This document shows positions 33,406 to 41,443 of a stretch of 64,000 bases of DNA, one piece after another. Within the stretch, counting starts at the first letter, position 1; each line of letters begins with the position of its first letter. The DNA comes from Acetothermia bacterium UBA3571. Its GTDB lineage: Bacteria; Bipolaricaulota; Bipolaricaulia; Bipolaricaulales; Bipolaricaulaceae. A program made the translations under genes and the position numbers. Location of the stretch: contig DFNI01000019.1 of NCBI GenBank assembly GCA_002375995.1, forward strand, positions 10,298-74,297. Reading direction: 5' to 3'. The notes below the pieces were generated by a model. It saw only the letters and a list, made by a program, of their open reading frames with translations, had not been told where the DNA came from and did not search any database.

Positions 33406-34779
33406 ATGAAAGCCTTCCTCAAAGGGATTCTGGAGCGCGCGCCGGGGGAATACGCCGAGGTGCGCTGGGAAGAGGTCTCCCACTCCCGGGTCGTCTTCCA
33501 GCGGGACCAGCTCATGGCCCTGGAGGCGTCCCGGGAGGCCGGGGGGATGGTGCGGGTCCTGGTAGAAGGGGCCTGGGGGATCGCCGTCTTCACCGACCCG
33601 GAGGAGATCCCCAAGAGATTAGAGGAAGCCGCCTCTTTGGCCCGCGCCGCCTCCGGCCACGTGCGGGATCGGATCAGGTTGGCCCCGGTGGGGCCGGTGG
33701 AGGACAAGGTCGCCCTCTCCGTGGAGGAGGACTTCCGAGAGGTTCCCCTGGAGGAAAAGAGAAAGCTCGCCCAGCGCTACAACGAGCTCATCCTAGGTTA
33801 CTCGGACGAGATCGTGGCCAGCGGGGTAAGGTATGCGGATTCGGTGCGCCGGGTGATCTTCGCCAACACAGAAGGCACATACATCGAGCAGGAGATCCCC
33901 GACGTGACATTACATTTGAGCGCTACGGCCCGCCGCAACGGCGATATCCAGCAGGCGTTCGAATCGCTTGGGGCGGCGGCGGGTTATGAGTTCGTGAGGG
34001 ACCGGGAGGAGAAGGCCCTGGCGGCGGCGAAGAGGGCGGTGGAGCTCCTTTCCGCGAAGCCCGTGAAAGGTGGCCGCTACACCGTTGTTCTGGACCAAGA
34101 CCTCGCCGGGGTCTTCATCCACGAGGCCTTCGGGCACATCTGCGAGGCCGACTTCCTCCTGCGGAACGAGCCCATGCGTAGAGTGATGGAACTCGGGAAG
34201 CGATTCGGGACGGAGGCCCTGAACGTGGTGGAGGACGGCTACATCCCCGGCCGCCGCGGGAACACCCCCTACGACGACGAGGGAGTCCGCCGCCGCAAGA
34301 TCTACCTCATCAAGGAGGGAGTGCTCACCGGCCTCATGCACTCCAGAGCTACGGCGGCCGCCACGGGGATGGAGCCCACCGGAAACGCCCGGGCCGTCTC
34401 CTGGGAACACGAGCCCATTGTCAGGATGCGCAACACCTACATTGAGCCTGGTGAAGCCACGTTCGAGGAGCTCCTCAAGGGGATCGACTACGGGATCTAC
34501 GCCAAGGGGTCCTTCGGGGGGCAGACCGAGTTCGAGCAGTTCACCTTCTCCGCTGCGTACGCCTACGAGATCGTGGGCGGCGAGATCGGGGAGATGCTGC
34601 GGGACGTGGTCCTCACCGGGAACGTGTTTGAAACCTTACGCAACATCGAGCTCTTGGGAGAGGATTTCGAGCTCAGGGGCAGTGCTGGAGGGTGCGGGAA
34701 GGGCGGCCAAAGTCCCCTGCCCGTGACCTTCGGGGCGCCTCACGTGCGCATCAGGGACGTGATCGTGGGAGGGAAGTGA
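33406..34779 (+). CDS. tldD: TldD-family zinc metalloprotease
   Basis: The 457-residue protein carries the TldD zinc site HEAFGH (about 238-243) within VFIHEAFGHICEADF, and the C-terminal GSAGGCGKGGQ segment. TldD/TldE heterodimers are cytoplasmic proteases that degrade unfolded or modified peptides and mature some peptide natural products. AAAGGG lies immediately before the start. It overlaps tldE by one base (TGATG). Confidence 0.9.
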   Translation: MKAFLKGILERAPGEYAEVRWEEVSHSRVVFQRDQLMALEASREAGGMVRVLVEGAWGIAVFTDPEEIPKRLEEAASLARAASGHVRDRIRLAPVGPVEDKVALSVEEDFREVPLEEKRKLAQRYNELILGYSDEIVASGVRYADSVRRVIFANTEGTYIEQEIPDVTLHLSATARRNGDIQQAFESLGAAAGYEFVRDREEKALAAAKRAVELLSAKPVKGGRYTVVLDQDLAGVFIHEAFGHICEADFLLRNEPMRRVMELGKRFGTEALNVVEDGYIPGRRGNTPYDDEGVRRRKIYLIKEGVLTGLMHSRATAAATGMEPTGNARAVSWEHEPIVRMRNTYIEPGEATFEELLKGIDYGIYAKGSFGGQTEFEQFTFSAAYAYEIVGGEIGEMLRDVVLTGNVFETLRNIELLGEDFELRGSAGGCGKGGQSPLPVTFGAPHVRIRDVIVGGK

Positions 34780-36095
34780 TGGGGATTCTAGAGAAGGCCG
34801 CGGCCGTGGCCAAGGAAGCTGAGCTCTACGAGGAGTATCGGGAAGGAATAGGGGTTTCCTTCCGGGGTGGGGAGCTTGAGAAGGTGAAGTCTGAGGCGGT
34901 GTTGGGTCGGGCGTTGCGGGTGATCCTGGACGGAAAGCTGGGTTTCGCCTCCACCGCCGGCGAGGAGGAGGACTCCCTGGTGGAGGCCGCGGTGGCCTCG
35001 GCCCGGCATGGGGGTCCCGCCCCCTTCTCCTTCCCCGAGCTGAAAGGGGAGCAAAGGGTGGAGGTGCTGGATCCCGAGGTCCGAAAGCTCTCCCCTGAGG
35101 ACCTCCTTGAGTGGGGAGAGGAAGCGGTCAAGGCCATCACCGGGGAGTTCCCGGGGATCATCGCCGATGTCCACCTATTCCGGGGGGAGAGCTCCGTGCG
35201 GCTGGCTAACACCAGCGGAGGCGCCCGGGAAGAGCGCCGCAGCTACTTCGGGATGTACGTGGAGGCCCAACACGTAAAGGAAGGGGACATCTGGCTGCTT
35301 TGGGTGGGGAAGACGGTGCGGAAGCGGGAGGACCTCTCCCCCGAGGAGCTCGTTTCCCAGGTGATCCGGTACCTGCGGTGGGGTGAGCGGGTGGTCCCAC
35401 CGCCCACGGGAAAGCCCCCGGTCCTCTTCACCCCGCGGGGGGCCATCGTACTTTACCTTCCTCTACTCGTGGGGTTCTCCGGGCTTTCGGTCTACATGGG
35501 CACCTCCCCGCTCAAGGGGAAGCTGGGGGAGGAGGCCTTCGATCGGAGGCTCACCATCGTGGACGATGGTGCCTTGCCCTTCGGCCCCCGCTCGGGTTCC
35601 TTCGACGACGAGGGGGTTCTCACGGGGAGGTTGCCGTTGGTGGAGGAGGGGGTGGTCCGACACTTCTATTACGACTTGCGGGCGGCGGCCCTGGCAGGGG
35701 CTGAGCCCACGGGAAACGGTATGAAGGGGGCCTTCTTCGGCGGGGGATTCCGCACTCCCCCGAGTCCCGGGCCGCGGAACGTCCTGGTCTCCCCAGGGGA
35801 GGGAACGCTGGACGAGCTCATCGCCGAGATGAGAGAGGGGATCATCGTGGAGGGGGTATTGGGACTGGGGCAGGGGAACATCCAGTCCGGGGCCTTCTCC
35901 AACAACGTGAGCACCGGCTTCGTGGTGCGGGATGGAGAGGTGATCGGACGCCTCAAGAACACCATGATCGCCGGGAACGCCTACGAAGTCCTGAAGGAAA
36001 ACCTCGTGGCCGTTGGGGCCGAGGCGGAGTGGTGCCATGGTATCTACAAATCCCCGCCCCTCTTGGTGGAGGGAGTTTCAGTGGTGTCGCGCTGA
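34779..36095 (+). CDS. tldE: TldE/PmbA-family protein
   Basis: The 438-residue partner of TldD lacks the HExxxH zinc site, as TldE does, but has the family C terminus GNIQSGAFSNNVSTGFVV and AGNAYEVLKENLVAVG. It should form the heterodimer with TldD, lining the access channel. It is directly coupled to tldD and followed by a strong terminator, so the operon is tldDE only. Confidence 0.88.
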   Translation: MGILEKAAAVAKEAELYEEYREGIGVSFRGGELEKVKSEAVLGRALRVILDGKLGFASTAGEEEDSLVEAAVASARHGGPAPFSFPELKGEQRVEVLDPEVRKLSPEDLLEWGEEAVKAITGEFPGIIADVHLFRGESSVRLANTSGGAREERRSYFGMYVEAQHVKEGDIWLLWVGKTVRKREDLSPEELVSQVIRYLRWGERVVPPPTGKPPVLFTPRGAIVLYLPLLVGFSGLSVYMGTSPLKGKLGEEAFDRRLTIVDDGALPFGPRSGSFDDEGVLTGRLPLVEEGVVRHFYYDLRAAALAGAEPTGNGMKGAFFGGGFRTPPSPGPRNVLVSPGEGTLDELIAEMREGIIVEGVLGLGQGNIQSGAFSNNVSTGFVVRDGEVIGRLKNTMIAGNAYEVLKENLVAVGAEAEWCHGIYKSPPLLVEGVSVVSR

Positions 36096-36125
36096 TCCGC
36101 AGTTAGCGGCGAGATCGTTCCCCCG

Positions 36126-36160
36126 GCCCCAAGGATCGGTCCTTGGGGCTATTTTTGTAT
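36126..36160 (+). terminator. Rho-independent terminator after tldE
   Basis: A perfect 10-bp stem GCCCCAAGGA / TCCTTGGGGC (36126-36135, 36140-36149) with a TCGG loop is followed by TATTTTTGTAT. Confidence 0.9.
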
Positions 36161-36178
36161 AGGCCCCTCTCGAAAACG

Positions 36179-36187
36179 TGGTATACT
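36179..36187 (+). promoter_or_regulatory. Extended -10 promoter of the secreted-protein gene
   Basis: TG-G-TATACT forms an extended -10 element about 75 bases before the ATG at 36262. No good -35 is present, as is common with extended -10 promoters. Confidence 0.55.
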
Positions 36188-36261
36188 GGGTAGGGTGGGC
36201 GTGCGGGCAAGCTGATATTTCCTACGCCTCAGCCCTAATCCATTTCGGGAGGGGATTTTCC

Positions 36262-37209
36262 ATGCGAAAGCGTTTCCTAGGGTGGGTGGTGATGGGGGCA
36301 TTCGTAGGAGTTGCCATGTCGATCTTCATGGGTCCCGTGACGGCGCAAACCGTCCAGGCGGAGCTCAAGCGGATCGCTCAAGAGATCTACTCGGTAGAGG
36401 AAGGTCTCGCGGACCTCGAGCTCCGAGCTGAAGGAGCAACAGTTCCCAAGACCATCCTCGAGCTTGAGCAAAAGAATCTGGATTACGAACACCGCCTCTG
36501 GGAGCTCACCGCAAACCTCATAGAACAGGAAGAGATTTTCTTTGAGATGAAGCCCGAGCTTTTCCGCCTCGCGGCCGCGGGTGAGGCCAAACCCTTGGCG
36601 CTCCTAATCGCCCTCGAGAAGGCGATCGCTCAGGCCAAGGACCGGCTGGCCGCGGCGTGGAAGAGGAGCGCGGCGGTGGAGTGGGCCTTGGTGTCCGCAA
36701 AGCAGCGGCTCTTCGCCTCCCCCGCGGGCGCAGGCCCCGGGTGCTGTGTTAAATTCGATCCGCTCCCGTTGGGAACGGTTTATCACGTGGGAGATGTCTT
36801 CGCCGATTGTGCCAGGATCACCGTGCTTCCATTTACTTGGGCCAGTGGGGGCACGACGTCCGCGGGCTACGCTCGGGTGGTCGCTTCCGCCAAGGCAGGA
36901 GGATCCGGACACGAACTAGCCGTGAATAACGTGAACCTTGGTTTAGATTTCGGCCAACCCCTCAAGGGCCTAACCCTTAAATTTGGGGAATACGGAGGGA
37001 ACCTGAACATAGAGGTAAACGGAGATTTTCGCAATTTTGAGAACTTCAAGGACATCGACGGGAAGACCATCGGTGGGGTTCACGTCTCGGTTCCCGTGGG
37101 CGGCTACGGAAACGACAAGGGCGTGCTCAAGTTGGAAGGGGAGATCGATACACTCGTGATCGGTGGACAGGAGTTGTTCCTGGACGATATCTGTCCCATC
37201 GAGGGATAG
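36262..37209 (+). CDS. Secreted coiled-coil protein of unknown function
   Basis: This 315-residue protein is unrecognised. It has a signal peptide (MRKRFLGW, hydrophobic core, cleavage after VTAQ near residue 29), a helical, heptad-like region (about 30-150) rich in Glu/Lys/Leu, and a C-terminal beta-rich domain (about 160-315) with two paired cysteines (GCCVKF, FADCARI) and a conserved-looking glycine-rich end. The ATG at 36262 has GGGAGGGG seven bases upstream. It is monocistronic between two strong terminators with its own extended -10 promoter, as for an abundant envelope protein. Confidence 0.72.
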   Translation: MRKRFLGWVVMGAFVGVAMSIFMGPVTAQTVQAELKRIAQEIYSVEEGLADLELRAEGATVPKTILELEQKNLDYEHRLWELTANLIEQEEIFFEMKPELFRLAAAGEAKPLALLIALEKAIAQAKDRLAAAWKRSAAVEWALVSAKQRLFASPAGAGPGCCVKFDPLPLGTVYHVGDVFADCARITVLPFTWASGGTTSAGYARVVASAKAGGSGHELAVNNVNLGLDFGQPLKGLTLKFGEYGGNLNIEVNGDFRNFENFKDIDGKTIGGVHVSVPVGGYGNDKGVLKLEGEIDTLVIGGQELFLDDICPIEG

Positions 37210-37224
37210 TTTGTTGTTTCCAGT

Positions 37225-37255
37225 AAAAGGGGCCTCCACAATGGAGGCCCCTTTT
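37225..37255. terminator. Bidirectional terminator between convergent genes
   Basis: Stem GGGGCCTCCA / TGGAGGCCCC (37229-37238, 37242-37251) with a CAA loop is flanked by AAAA and TTTT. It can end the secreted-protein gene on the plus strand and the carbamoyltransferase operon on the minus strand. Confidence 0.88.
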
Positions 37256-37282
37256 CTTTGGGGTCGGTGGGAGTCCCGGGGA

Positions 37283-38314
37283 TTACACCTTGAGGCGGCC
37301 GCCCATGGTGAGGGCCATTATGGCTTTCTGGACGTGGAGGCGGTTCTCGGCTTGGTCGTAGATGAAGGAAAGATCCGGGTCGTCGCAGAGCTCGGGATCG
37401 GCCTCGTTTCCTCGGTCTACAGGCATGACGTGCATGAGGTACCCGGGCTTACAGAGCTCCCGCTGGCGCTTCACGGTGTACTTCCAGTCGATGTACTTCT
37501 GCGCCAGCTTTATCTCCTCTTCCTTCCCGATCTCGTAGCGGCGCGGCGACATCCAGTTCCGCGGGAAGACTACCACCGCTCCCTTCAGGGCGTCGTCGAG
37601 ATCTCGGGTGACCTCGAACTTCCCCCCCGACTCCTCGGCGTACTTTTCCGTGAGCTCGATGATCTCCCGGTCGAGCTCGTACTCCTTGGGGTGGGCGAGC
37701 ACCACTTCCATCCCGAACCGGGCGGCGATGAGGAGCTCCGATTGGATCGAGCCCCAGGAGCGCACCCAGGGGGAATAAGCCCACATGATCACGTACTTCA
37801 CGCCCCTGAGCTCCCCGAGCTTCTCCTTGAGGGTGTAGATGTCGGTGAGGGCTTGACAGGGGTGGTAGACATCGGAGGCCATGTTGATCACCGGGACCTC
37901 GGCATACTGGGCGAACCGGTACATGATCTCGGTGCCCTCGCCGTAGCGGGAGACCTTGTCCTCGAGGAGTCTTATCCCGATTCCGTCGGCGTAGCGGGCC
38001 ATCACCTTGGCGGTGTCCTTGATGGTCTCCCCGGCCCCGGGCCGGTCCTCAAGGGAAAGCCTCAAGGTGGAGGCGTCGATGTACTGGGCGTGTCCCCCGA
38101 GCTGGGTCATGGCCGTCTCGAAGGAGAGTCTCGTCCGGGTGGAGGTGTTGAAGAAGAGCATGAGGAAGGTCTTGTCCTTGAGCGGGTAATGGGGAACGCC
38201 CTCGTAGTGGAGTGCCTTCAGGTGATCCGTCACCTGGAGGACAACTCGCAGCTCCTCATCGGTCCAGTCTTTTATGGAGATAAGGTCCTTTCCCGCCAGT
38301 TCGAACCAGCTCAT
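37283..38314 (-). CDS. Aspartate/ornithine carbamoyltransferase-family protein, atypical
   Basis: The 343-residue carbamoyltransferase has the carbamoyl-phosphate site FFNTSTRTRLSFE (about 55-67) and YHPCQALTDI. The amino-substrate loop, normally HCLPADRG, reads HVMPVDRG, so the second substrate is probably not plain ornithine. It most resembles the knotted YgeW/acetylornithine-type branch. The ATG at 38314 has AAAGGGGG upstream. With the carbamate kinase it probably runs in the catabolic direction, making carbamoyl phosphate from a ureido compound. Confidence 0.8.
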   Translation of the reverse strand: MSWFELAGKDLISIKDWTDEELRVVLQVTDHLKALHYEGVPHYPLKDKTFLMLFFNTSTRTRLSFETAMTQLGGHAQYIDASTLRLSLEDRPGAGETIKDTAKVMARYADGIGIRLLEDKVSRYGEGTEIMYRFAQYAEVPVINMASDVYHPCQALTDIYTLKEKLGELRGVKYVIMWAYSPWVRSWGSIQSELLIAARFGMEVVLAHPKEYELDREIIELTEKYAEESGGKFEVTRDLDDALKGAVVVFPRNWMSPRRYEIGKEEEIKLAQKYIDWKYTVKRQRELCKPGYLMHVMPVDRGNEADPELCDDPDLSFIYDQAENRLHVQKAIMALTMGGRLKV

Positions 38315-38332
38315 GATTCCCCCTTTCGGTTC

Positions 38333-38397
38333 GGTAACGCGTGACGAATTTTGTCGCCATTTTTTCACCCGTCACGCGTTACGCGTCACCCGTTACA
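38333..38397. repeat. Heptamer repeat block, locus 2 (inverted pair)
   Basis: Two inverted units (GGTAACG, CGTGACG; 38333-38346), a 23-base spacer, then four direct units (CGTCACG, CGTTACG, CGTCACC, CGTTACA; 38370-38397). The last unit contains the TAA stop of the second carbamoyltransferase gene. Confidence 0.78.
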
Positions 38398-39424
38398 AAA
38401 TCAGGGCCAGGAGCCCTTTCTGGGCGTGCAGGCGGTTACCGGCCTCCTCGAACACCACCGAGTTCGGCCCGTCGATCACCTCGTCGGTGACCTCCATCCC
38501 GCGGTCCGCCGGGAGGCAGTGCATGTAGATGGCGCCGTTGGTGAGCTCCATCTTCTCCTTCGTGGTGATCCAGTGCTTGTTGGCCTCGAAGAGCGCTTTG
38601 GCTTTCTCAGGGTCCATAGGCCCGGAGCCGTCGGTGGGCTGCACCGTCCAGGACTTGGGGTAGACCACATCGGCGTCCTTGAACGCCTCGTCCATGTCGT
38701 GGACCACCTGGAAAGAGCCCCCGTACCGCTTCACGTTCTTCTCCACGAAGTTCAAGACGTTGGGGTCGAGGTCGAAGCCCTTGGGGTGGGCGAGGGTGAT
38801 CTCCATCCCGAAGAAGCTCGCGGCGATGATGGCCGACTGGGGCACCGCCAAGGGTTTCTCCACCGAGCCCGAATACGCCCACGACATCACGAACTTCTTG
38901 CCTTTGAGTTCCCGGAGCTTCTCCATCATCACCATGAGGTCGGCCAGGGCCTGGCAGGGGTGGTACATGTCGTCCTCCATGTTGATGACGGGGATCCGGG
39001 CCCAGCGGGCGAACTCCCTGATGAGGAGGTTTCCTTTGCCGTACATCCACCCGGTCTTGGCGCCGTAAATGCGGATGGCGATCCCGTGGCCCATCTCCGA
39101 GAGCACCCGGGCCACATCGGACACGCGCTCGGTGGTGTAGGCCTGCTCTTCCCCCGGGAGGGCAGGGGTGTACACGGCACCGGGCTGTAGGAAGATGGCG
39201 TGCCCCCCCAGCTGCTGCATTCCCACCTCGAAGGAGTTCCTGGTGCGCAGCGACGTGTTGTAGAAGAGCATGAACAGGGTCTTTCCGTCCAGGAGCTTAT
39301 GGGGTTCCCCCCGGATGAGCTTGCGCTTGAGGTCGAAGGCCACCTCCAGAATGGTCTCGATCTCCTCCCGATCGAACTCCATCAAGGTGATGAAATCCCT
39401 TCCCCGTAGATCCGTGCTCGCCAT
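38393..39424 (-). CDS. Knotted/ornithine carbamoyltransferase-family protein
   Basis: The 343-residue protein has FYNTSLRTRNSFEVGMQQ for carbamoyl phosphate, YHPCQALADL, and the standard HCLPADRG loop. The NTSLRTR variant and long VWAY/SWAYSGS region resemble the knotted YgeW and N-acyl-ornithine carbamoyltransferases more than anabolic ArgF. It lies between carbamate kinase and the other carbamoyltransferase. The substrate cannot be fixed from sequence; ornithine, an N-acylornithine or a purine/allantoin-derived ureido acid are options. Confidence 0.82.
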   Translation of the reverse strand: MASTDLRGRDFITLMEFDREEIETILEVAFDLKRKLIRGEPHKLLDGKTLFMLFYNTSLRTRNSFEVGMQQLGGHAIFLQPGAVYTPALPGEEQAYTTERVSDVARVLSEMGHGIAIRIYGAKTGWMYGKGNLLIREFARWARIPVINMEDDMYHPCQALADLMVMMEKLRELKGKKFVMSWAYSGSVEKPLAVPQSAIIAASFFGMEITLAHPKGFDLDPNVLNFVEKNVKRYGGSFQVVHDMDEAFKDADVVYPKSWTVQPTDGSGPMDPEKAKALFEANKHWITTKEKMELTNGAIYMHCLPADRGMEVTDEVIDGPNSVVFEEAGNRLHAQKGLLALIL

Positions 39425-39443
39425 TTCCCCTCCTTTTTGGACC

Positions 39444-39471
39444 CGTCACGCGTCACCCGTTACGCGTCACG
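39444..39471. repeat. Heptamer repeat block, locus 3
   Basis: Four units in phase (CGTCACG, CGTCACC, CGTTACG, CGTCACG). On the minus strand the carbamate kinase gene reads into it, and the block supplies its last codons (RDA) and TAA stop. Confidence 0.78.
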
Positions 39472-40413
39472 GAGGATTTGGGTTCCGGCCTTACCCTCCA
39501 GGACCTCGATGGCCTGGAACAGATGCCCTATGGCGGCCCGCTCGCCGCCAGCCTCCACGAACCGCACCGCCGCCCGCACCTTGGGCTCCATGGAGCCTTT
39601 TCTGAAGTGGCCCTCAGCCAAGTATCTTCGGGCCTCAGAAGCGGTCATCCGATCGATGGGGGTCTCGTCGGGCTTGCCGTAGTTGAGCATTACCTTTTCC
39701 ACGTCGGTGAGGATGAGGAATACATCGGCCCCCACATCTGCGGCCAAGCGTTGGCCCGCGAGGTCTTTGTCGATAACTGCCTCCACCCCCCGGAGCCGGC
39801 CGTCTTCCTTGACCACCGGGATCCCCCCGCCCCCGGAGGCAATGACGATGACCCGGTTAGCTAGGAGGGCCTTTATGGCGTCCCGCTCTATGATGGCTTT
39901 CGGATCCGGCGAGGGGACCACCCGGCGCCAGCCCCTACCGGCGTCCTCCACGATGTGCCAACCCTTCTCTACCCGTAACCTTTGGGCCTCCTGCTCAGTG
40001 TAGAAAGGGCCAACGGGCTTGGTGGGGTTCTGAAAGGCGGGGTCGCCTTTGTCTACCAGGACTTGTGTTACCACGGTGGCGATGGGGATATCTCCCCGGC
40101 CCTCCCGGTCCAGGATGTTGTGGAGGGTCTGCTGGATCATGTACCCGATGAGGCCCTGGGTCTGGGCACCGCAGGCGTCCATGGGCATGGGGGGCACGAT
40201 CTCCTTGGCTGCTTCCTGCTGCAACAGGAGGTTCCCCACCTGGGGACCGTTGCCGTGGGTGATCACCAGGCGCCATTTGCCGGAGAGGACCATCTGGGCC
40301 AACTGCTCGCAGGCCCGCTGCACGTTCTCCAACTGTTCCGCGAAGGTCCCTTTCTGTCCCCGCTGCAAAATGGCGTTCCCGCCCAGGGCCACTACAACGG
40401 TTTTTTTATCCAC
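39460..40413 (-). CDS. arcC: Carbamate kinase
   Basis: The 317-residue amino acid kinase transfers phosphate between carbamoyl phosphate and ADP. Signatures are VVVALGGNAIL near the start, THGNGPQVGN, CGAQTQGLIGY, and the late HFRKGSMEPKVRAAVRF. I take the GTG at 40413 as the start because AAAGGAGG is six bases upstream; the ATG at 40440 lies inside the gntR 3' end and has no such site. With two carbamoyltransferases this is an ATP-yielding fermentative module. Confidence 0.92.
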   Translation of the reverse strand: MDKKTVVVALGGNAILQRGQKGTFAEQLENVQRACEQLAQMVLSGKWRLVITHGNGPQVGNLLLQQEAAKEIVPPMPMDACGAQTQGLIGYMIQQTLHNILDREGRGDIPIATVVTQVLVDKGDPAFQNPTKPVGPFYTEQEAQRLRVEKGWHIVEDAGRGWRRVVPSPDPKAIIERDAIKALLANRVIVIASGGGGIPVVKEDGRLRGVEAVIDKDLAGQRLAADVGADVFLILTDVEKVMLNYGKPDETPIDRMTASEARRYLAEGHFRKGSMEPKVRAAVRFVEAGGERAAIGHLFQAIEVLEGKAGTQILRDA

Positions 40414-40429
40414 GCCAGGCCTCCTTTCC

Positions 40430-41170
40430 CTACGCTTCATACACCTTGCGCATCCTATCCCAGTGGTTCTTCATACTGCGGGCGGCGGCCCGGGAGTCCC
40501 CGGCAGCGATGGCCTCCAGGACCTTTCCGTGGATCTCCGCCACCCGCTCGAGCTCCTTGGGGGTGTTCATGTAGAAGTTATGGGCAAACTCCCGGTAGAC
40601 CTTCTGGTCCATGGTTTCCACCAAAAGCTTCATCACCGCGATGATCAAGCGGTTGTGGGTGGCCTCGGCCAGGGCGCAGTGGAACTCCTTGTCCAGGGAG
40701 AAATAGCGTTCGAAATCGTTGGCCCGGGCGAGGGAGAGCATGGCCTCGTATATGCCCCGAAGCTTGGTGACATCCTCCTTGGTGGCGTAGCGGGCGGCGA
40801 GGGAGGCCACCACGGGATCGAAGGCCCCGCGGGCCTCCATGATCTCCAAGCACCCCGCCTCCGACTCCAACACCACCAAAGGCTCGCTCTCCTCTTCCCC
40901 GGTGGGGCTTCGGCGCACGAAGTTCCCCCGGCCCACCTTGGCCTCCACGATCCCCACCGCCTCCAGCGCCGCCAGGGCCTCGCGAACGGAAGCCCGCGAT
41001 ACCCCCATGAGTTCGGCAAGTTCTTTTTCGGAAGGAAGGCGTTCCCCTACTTTGAACACGCCCTCCTTTATGAGGCGGATGATCTGTTCGGCCACCTGGG
41101 CCGATACCTTGGTGGGGCGCACCGGCTGGATGAGCTGGGACATCTCCTCGCGGATAGGTTTGGCAGTCAT
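40430..41170 (-). CDS. GntR/FadR-family regulator
   Basis: The 246-residue regulator has an N-terminal winged helix (about 15-85; RLPSEKELAELMGVSRASVREAL) and a C-terminal FCD ligand domain with metal-site histidines (about 100-240; DKEFHCALAEATHN and HGKVLEAI). It is the first gene of the carbamate kinase operon and probably controls it in response to a carboxylated substrate. The ATG at 41170 is chosen over earlier and later ones because a promoter ends 10 bases before it. Confidence 0.87.
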   Translation of the reverse strand: MTAKPIREEMSQLIQPVRPTKVSAQVAEQIIRLIKEGVFKVGERLPSEKELAELMGVSRASVREALAALEAVGIVEAKVGRGNFVRRSPTGEEESEPLVVLESEAGCLEIMEARGAFDPVVASLAARYATKEDVTKLRGIYEAMLSLARANDFERYFSLDKEFHCALAEATHNRLIIAVMKLLVETMDQKVYREFAHNFYMNTPKELERVAEIHGKVLEAIAAGDSRAAARSMKNHWDRMRKVYEA

Positions 41171-41180
41171 GCTGTCAGAC

Positions 41181-41209
41181 AATATACCTTTATCCCGAAC
41201 TTCCCGCAA
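41181..41209 (-). promoter_or_regulatory. Promoter of the gntR-arcC operon
   Basis: TTGCGG (41209-41204), a 17-base spacer, and TATATT (41186-41181) lie just 10 bases before the ATG at 41170. The transcript would have almost no leader. Confidence 0.6.
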
Positions 41210-41377
41210 GATTTCGGGCGAGAGGGGAAACTTGGGATGTGCTCGCGGGGATGGAAAACCACACCACGTATGCTAAGCGGGACCTAGGGAATGCGGTCGG
41301 CACTCTAAACGCCCGGGAGCTCCACATCCCCGCCCCCGGGAAATCACATATCGAGGAACCTCACCTCCTTTGAGACG

Positions 41378-41406
41378 AAATAGGGCGCCAGCTTACACCG
41401 GCGCCC
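41378..41406 (-). terminator. Probable terminator of the ABC-2 exporter operon
   Basis: GGGCGCC / GGCGCCC (41383-41389, 41400-41406) forms a stem read on the minus strand, followed by a short T-containing run (CTATTTCGTC). It is moderate rather than strong. Confidence 0.5.
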
Positions 41407-41421
41407 TTTCCTCCTTCAACC

Positions 41422-41442
41422 CGTAACGCGTTACGCGTCGCC
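41422..41442. repeat. Heptamer repeat block, locus 4
   Basis: Three units in phase (CGTAACG, CGTTACG, CGTCGCC) lie two bases past the stop of the ABC-2 permease gene. Confidence 0.65.
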
Positions 41443-41443
41443 T

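Larger units (their letters stand above)
41210..41443. other. Intergenic region with a hairpin and a heptamer repeat
   Basis: No gene is visible. The stretch holds the 3' end of the ABC exporter operon (minus strand) and the upstream side of the gntR promoter. I see no tRNA and no riboswitch consensus. Confidence 0.6.

Noticed and set aside
38333..38397. Heptamer blocks as a CRISPR array
   Set aside because: Units are 7 bases in direct contact, without unique spacers and without cas genes.
40414..40440. ATG start of carbamate kinase at 40440
   Set aside because: It lies inside gntR without a ribosome site; the GTG at 40413 has AAAGGAGG at good spacing.
41171..41443. Riboswitch or tRNA in the 270-base gap upstream of gntR
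   Set aside because: No conserved riboswitch core or cloverleaf could be drawn; only a hairpin and a repeat block are supported.
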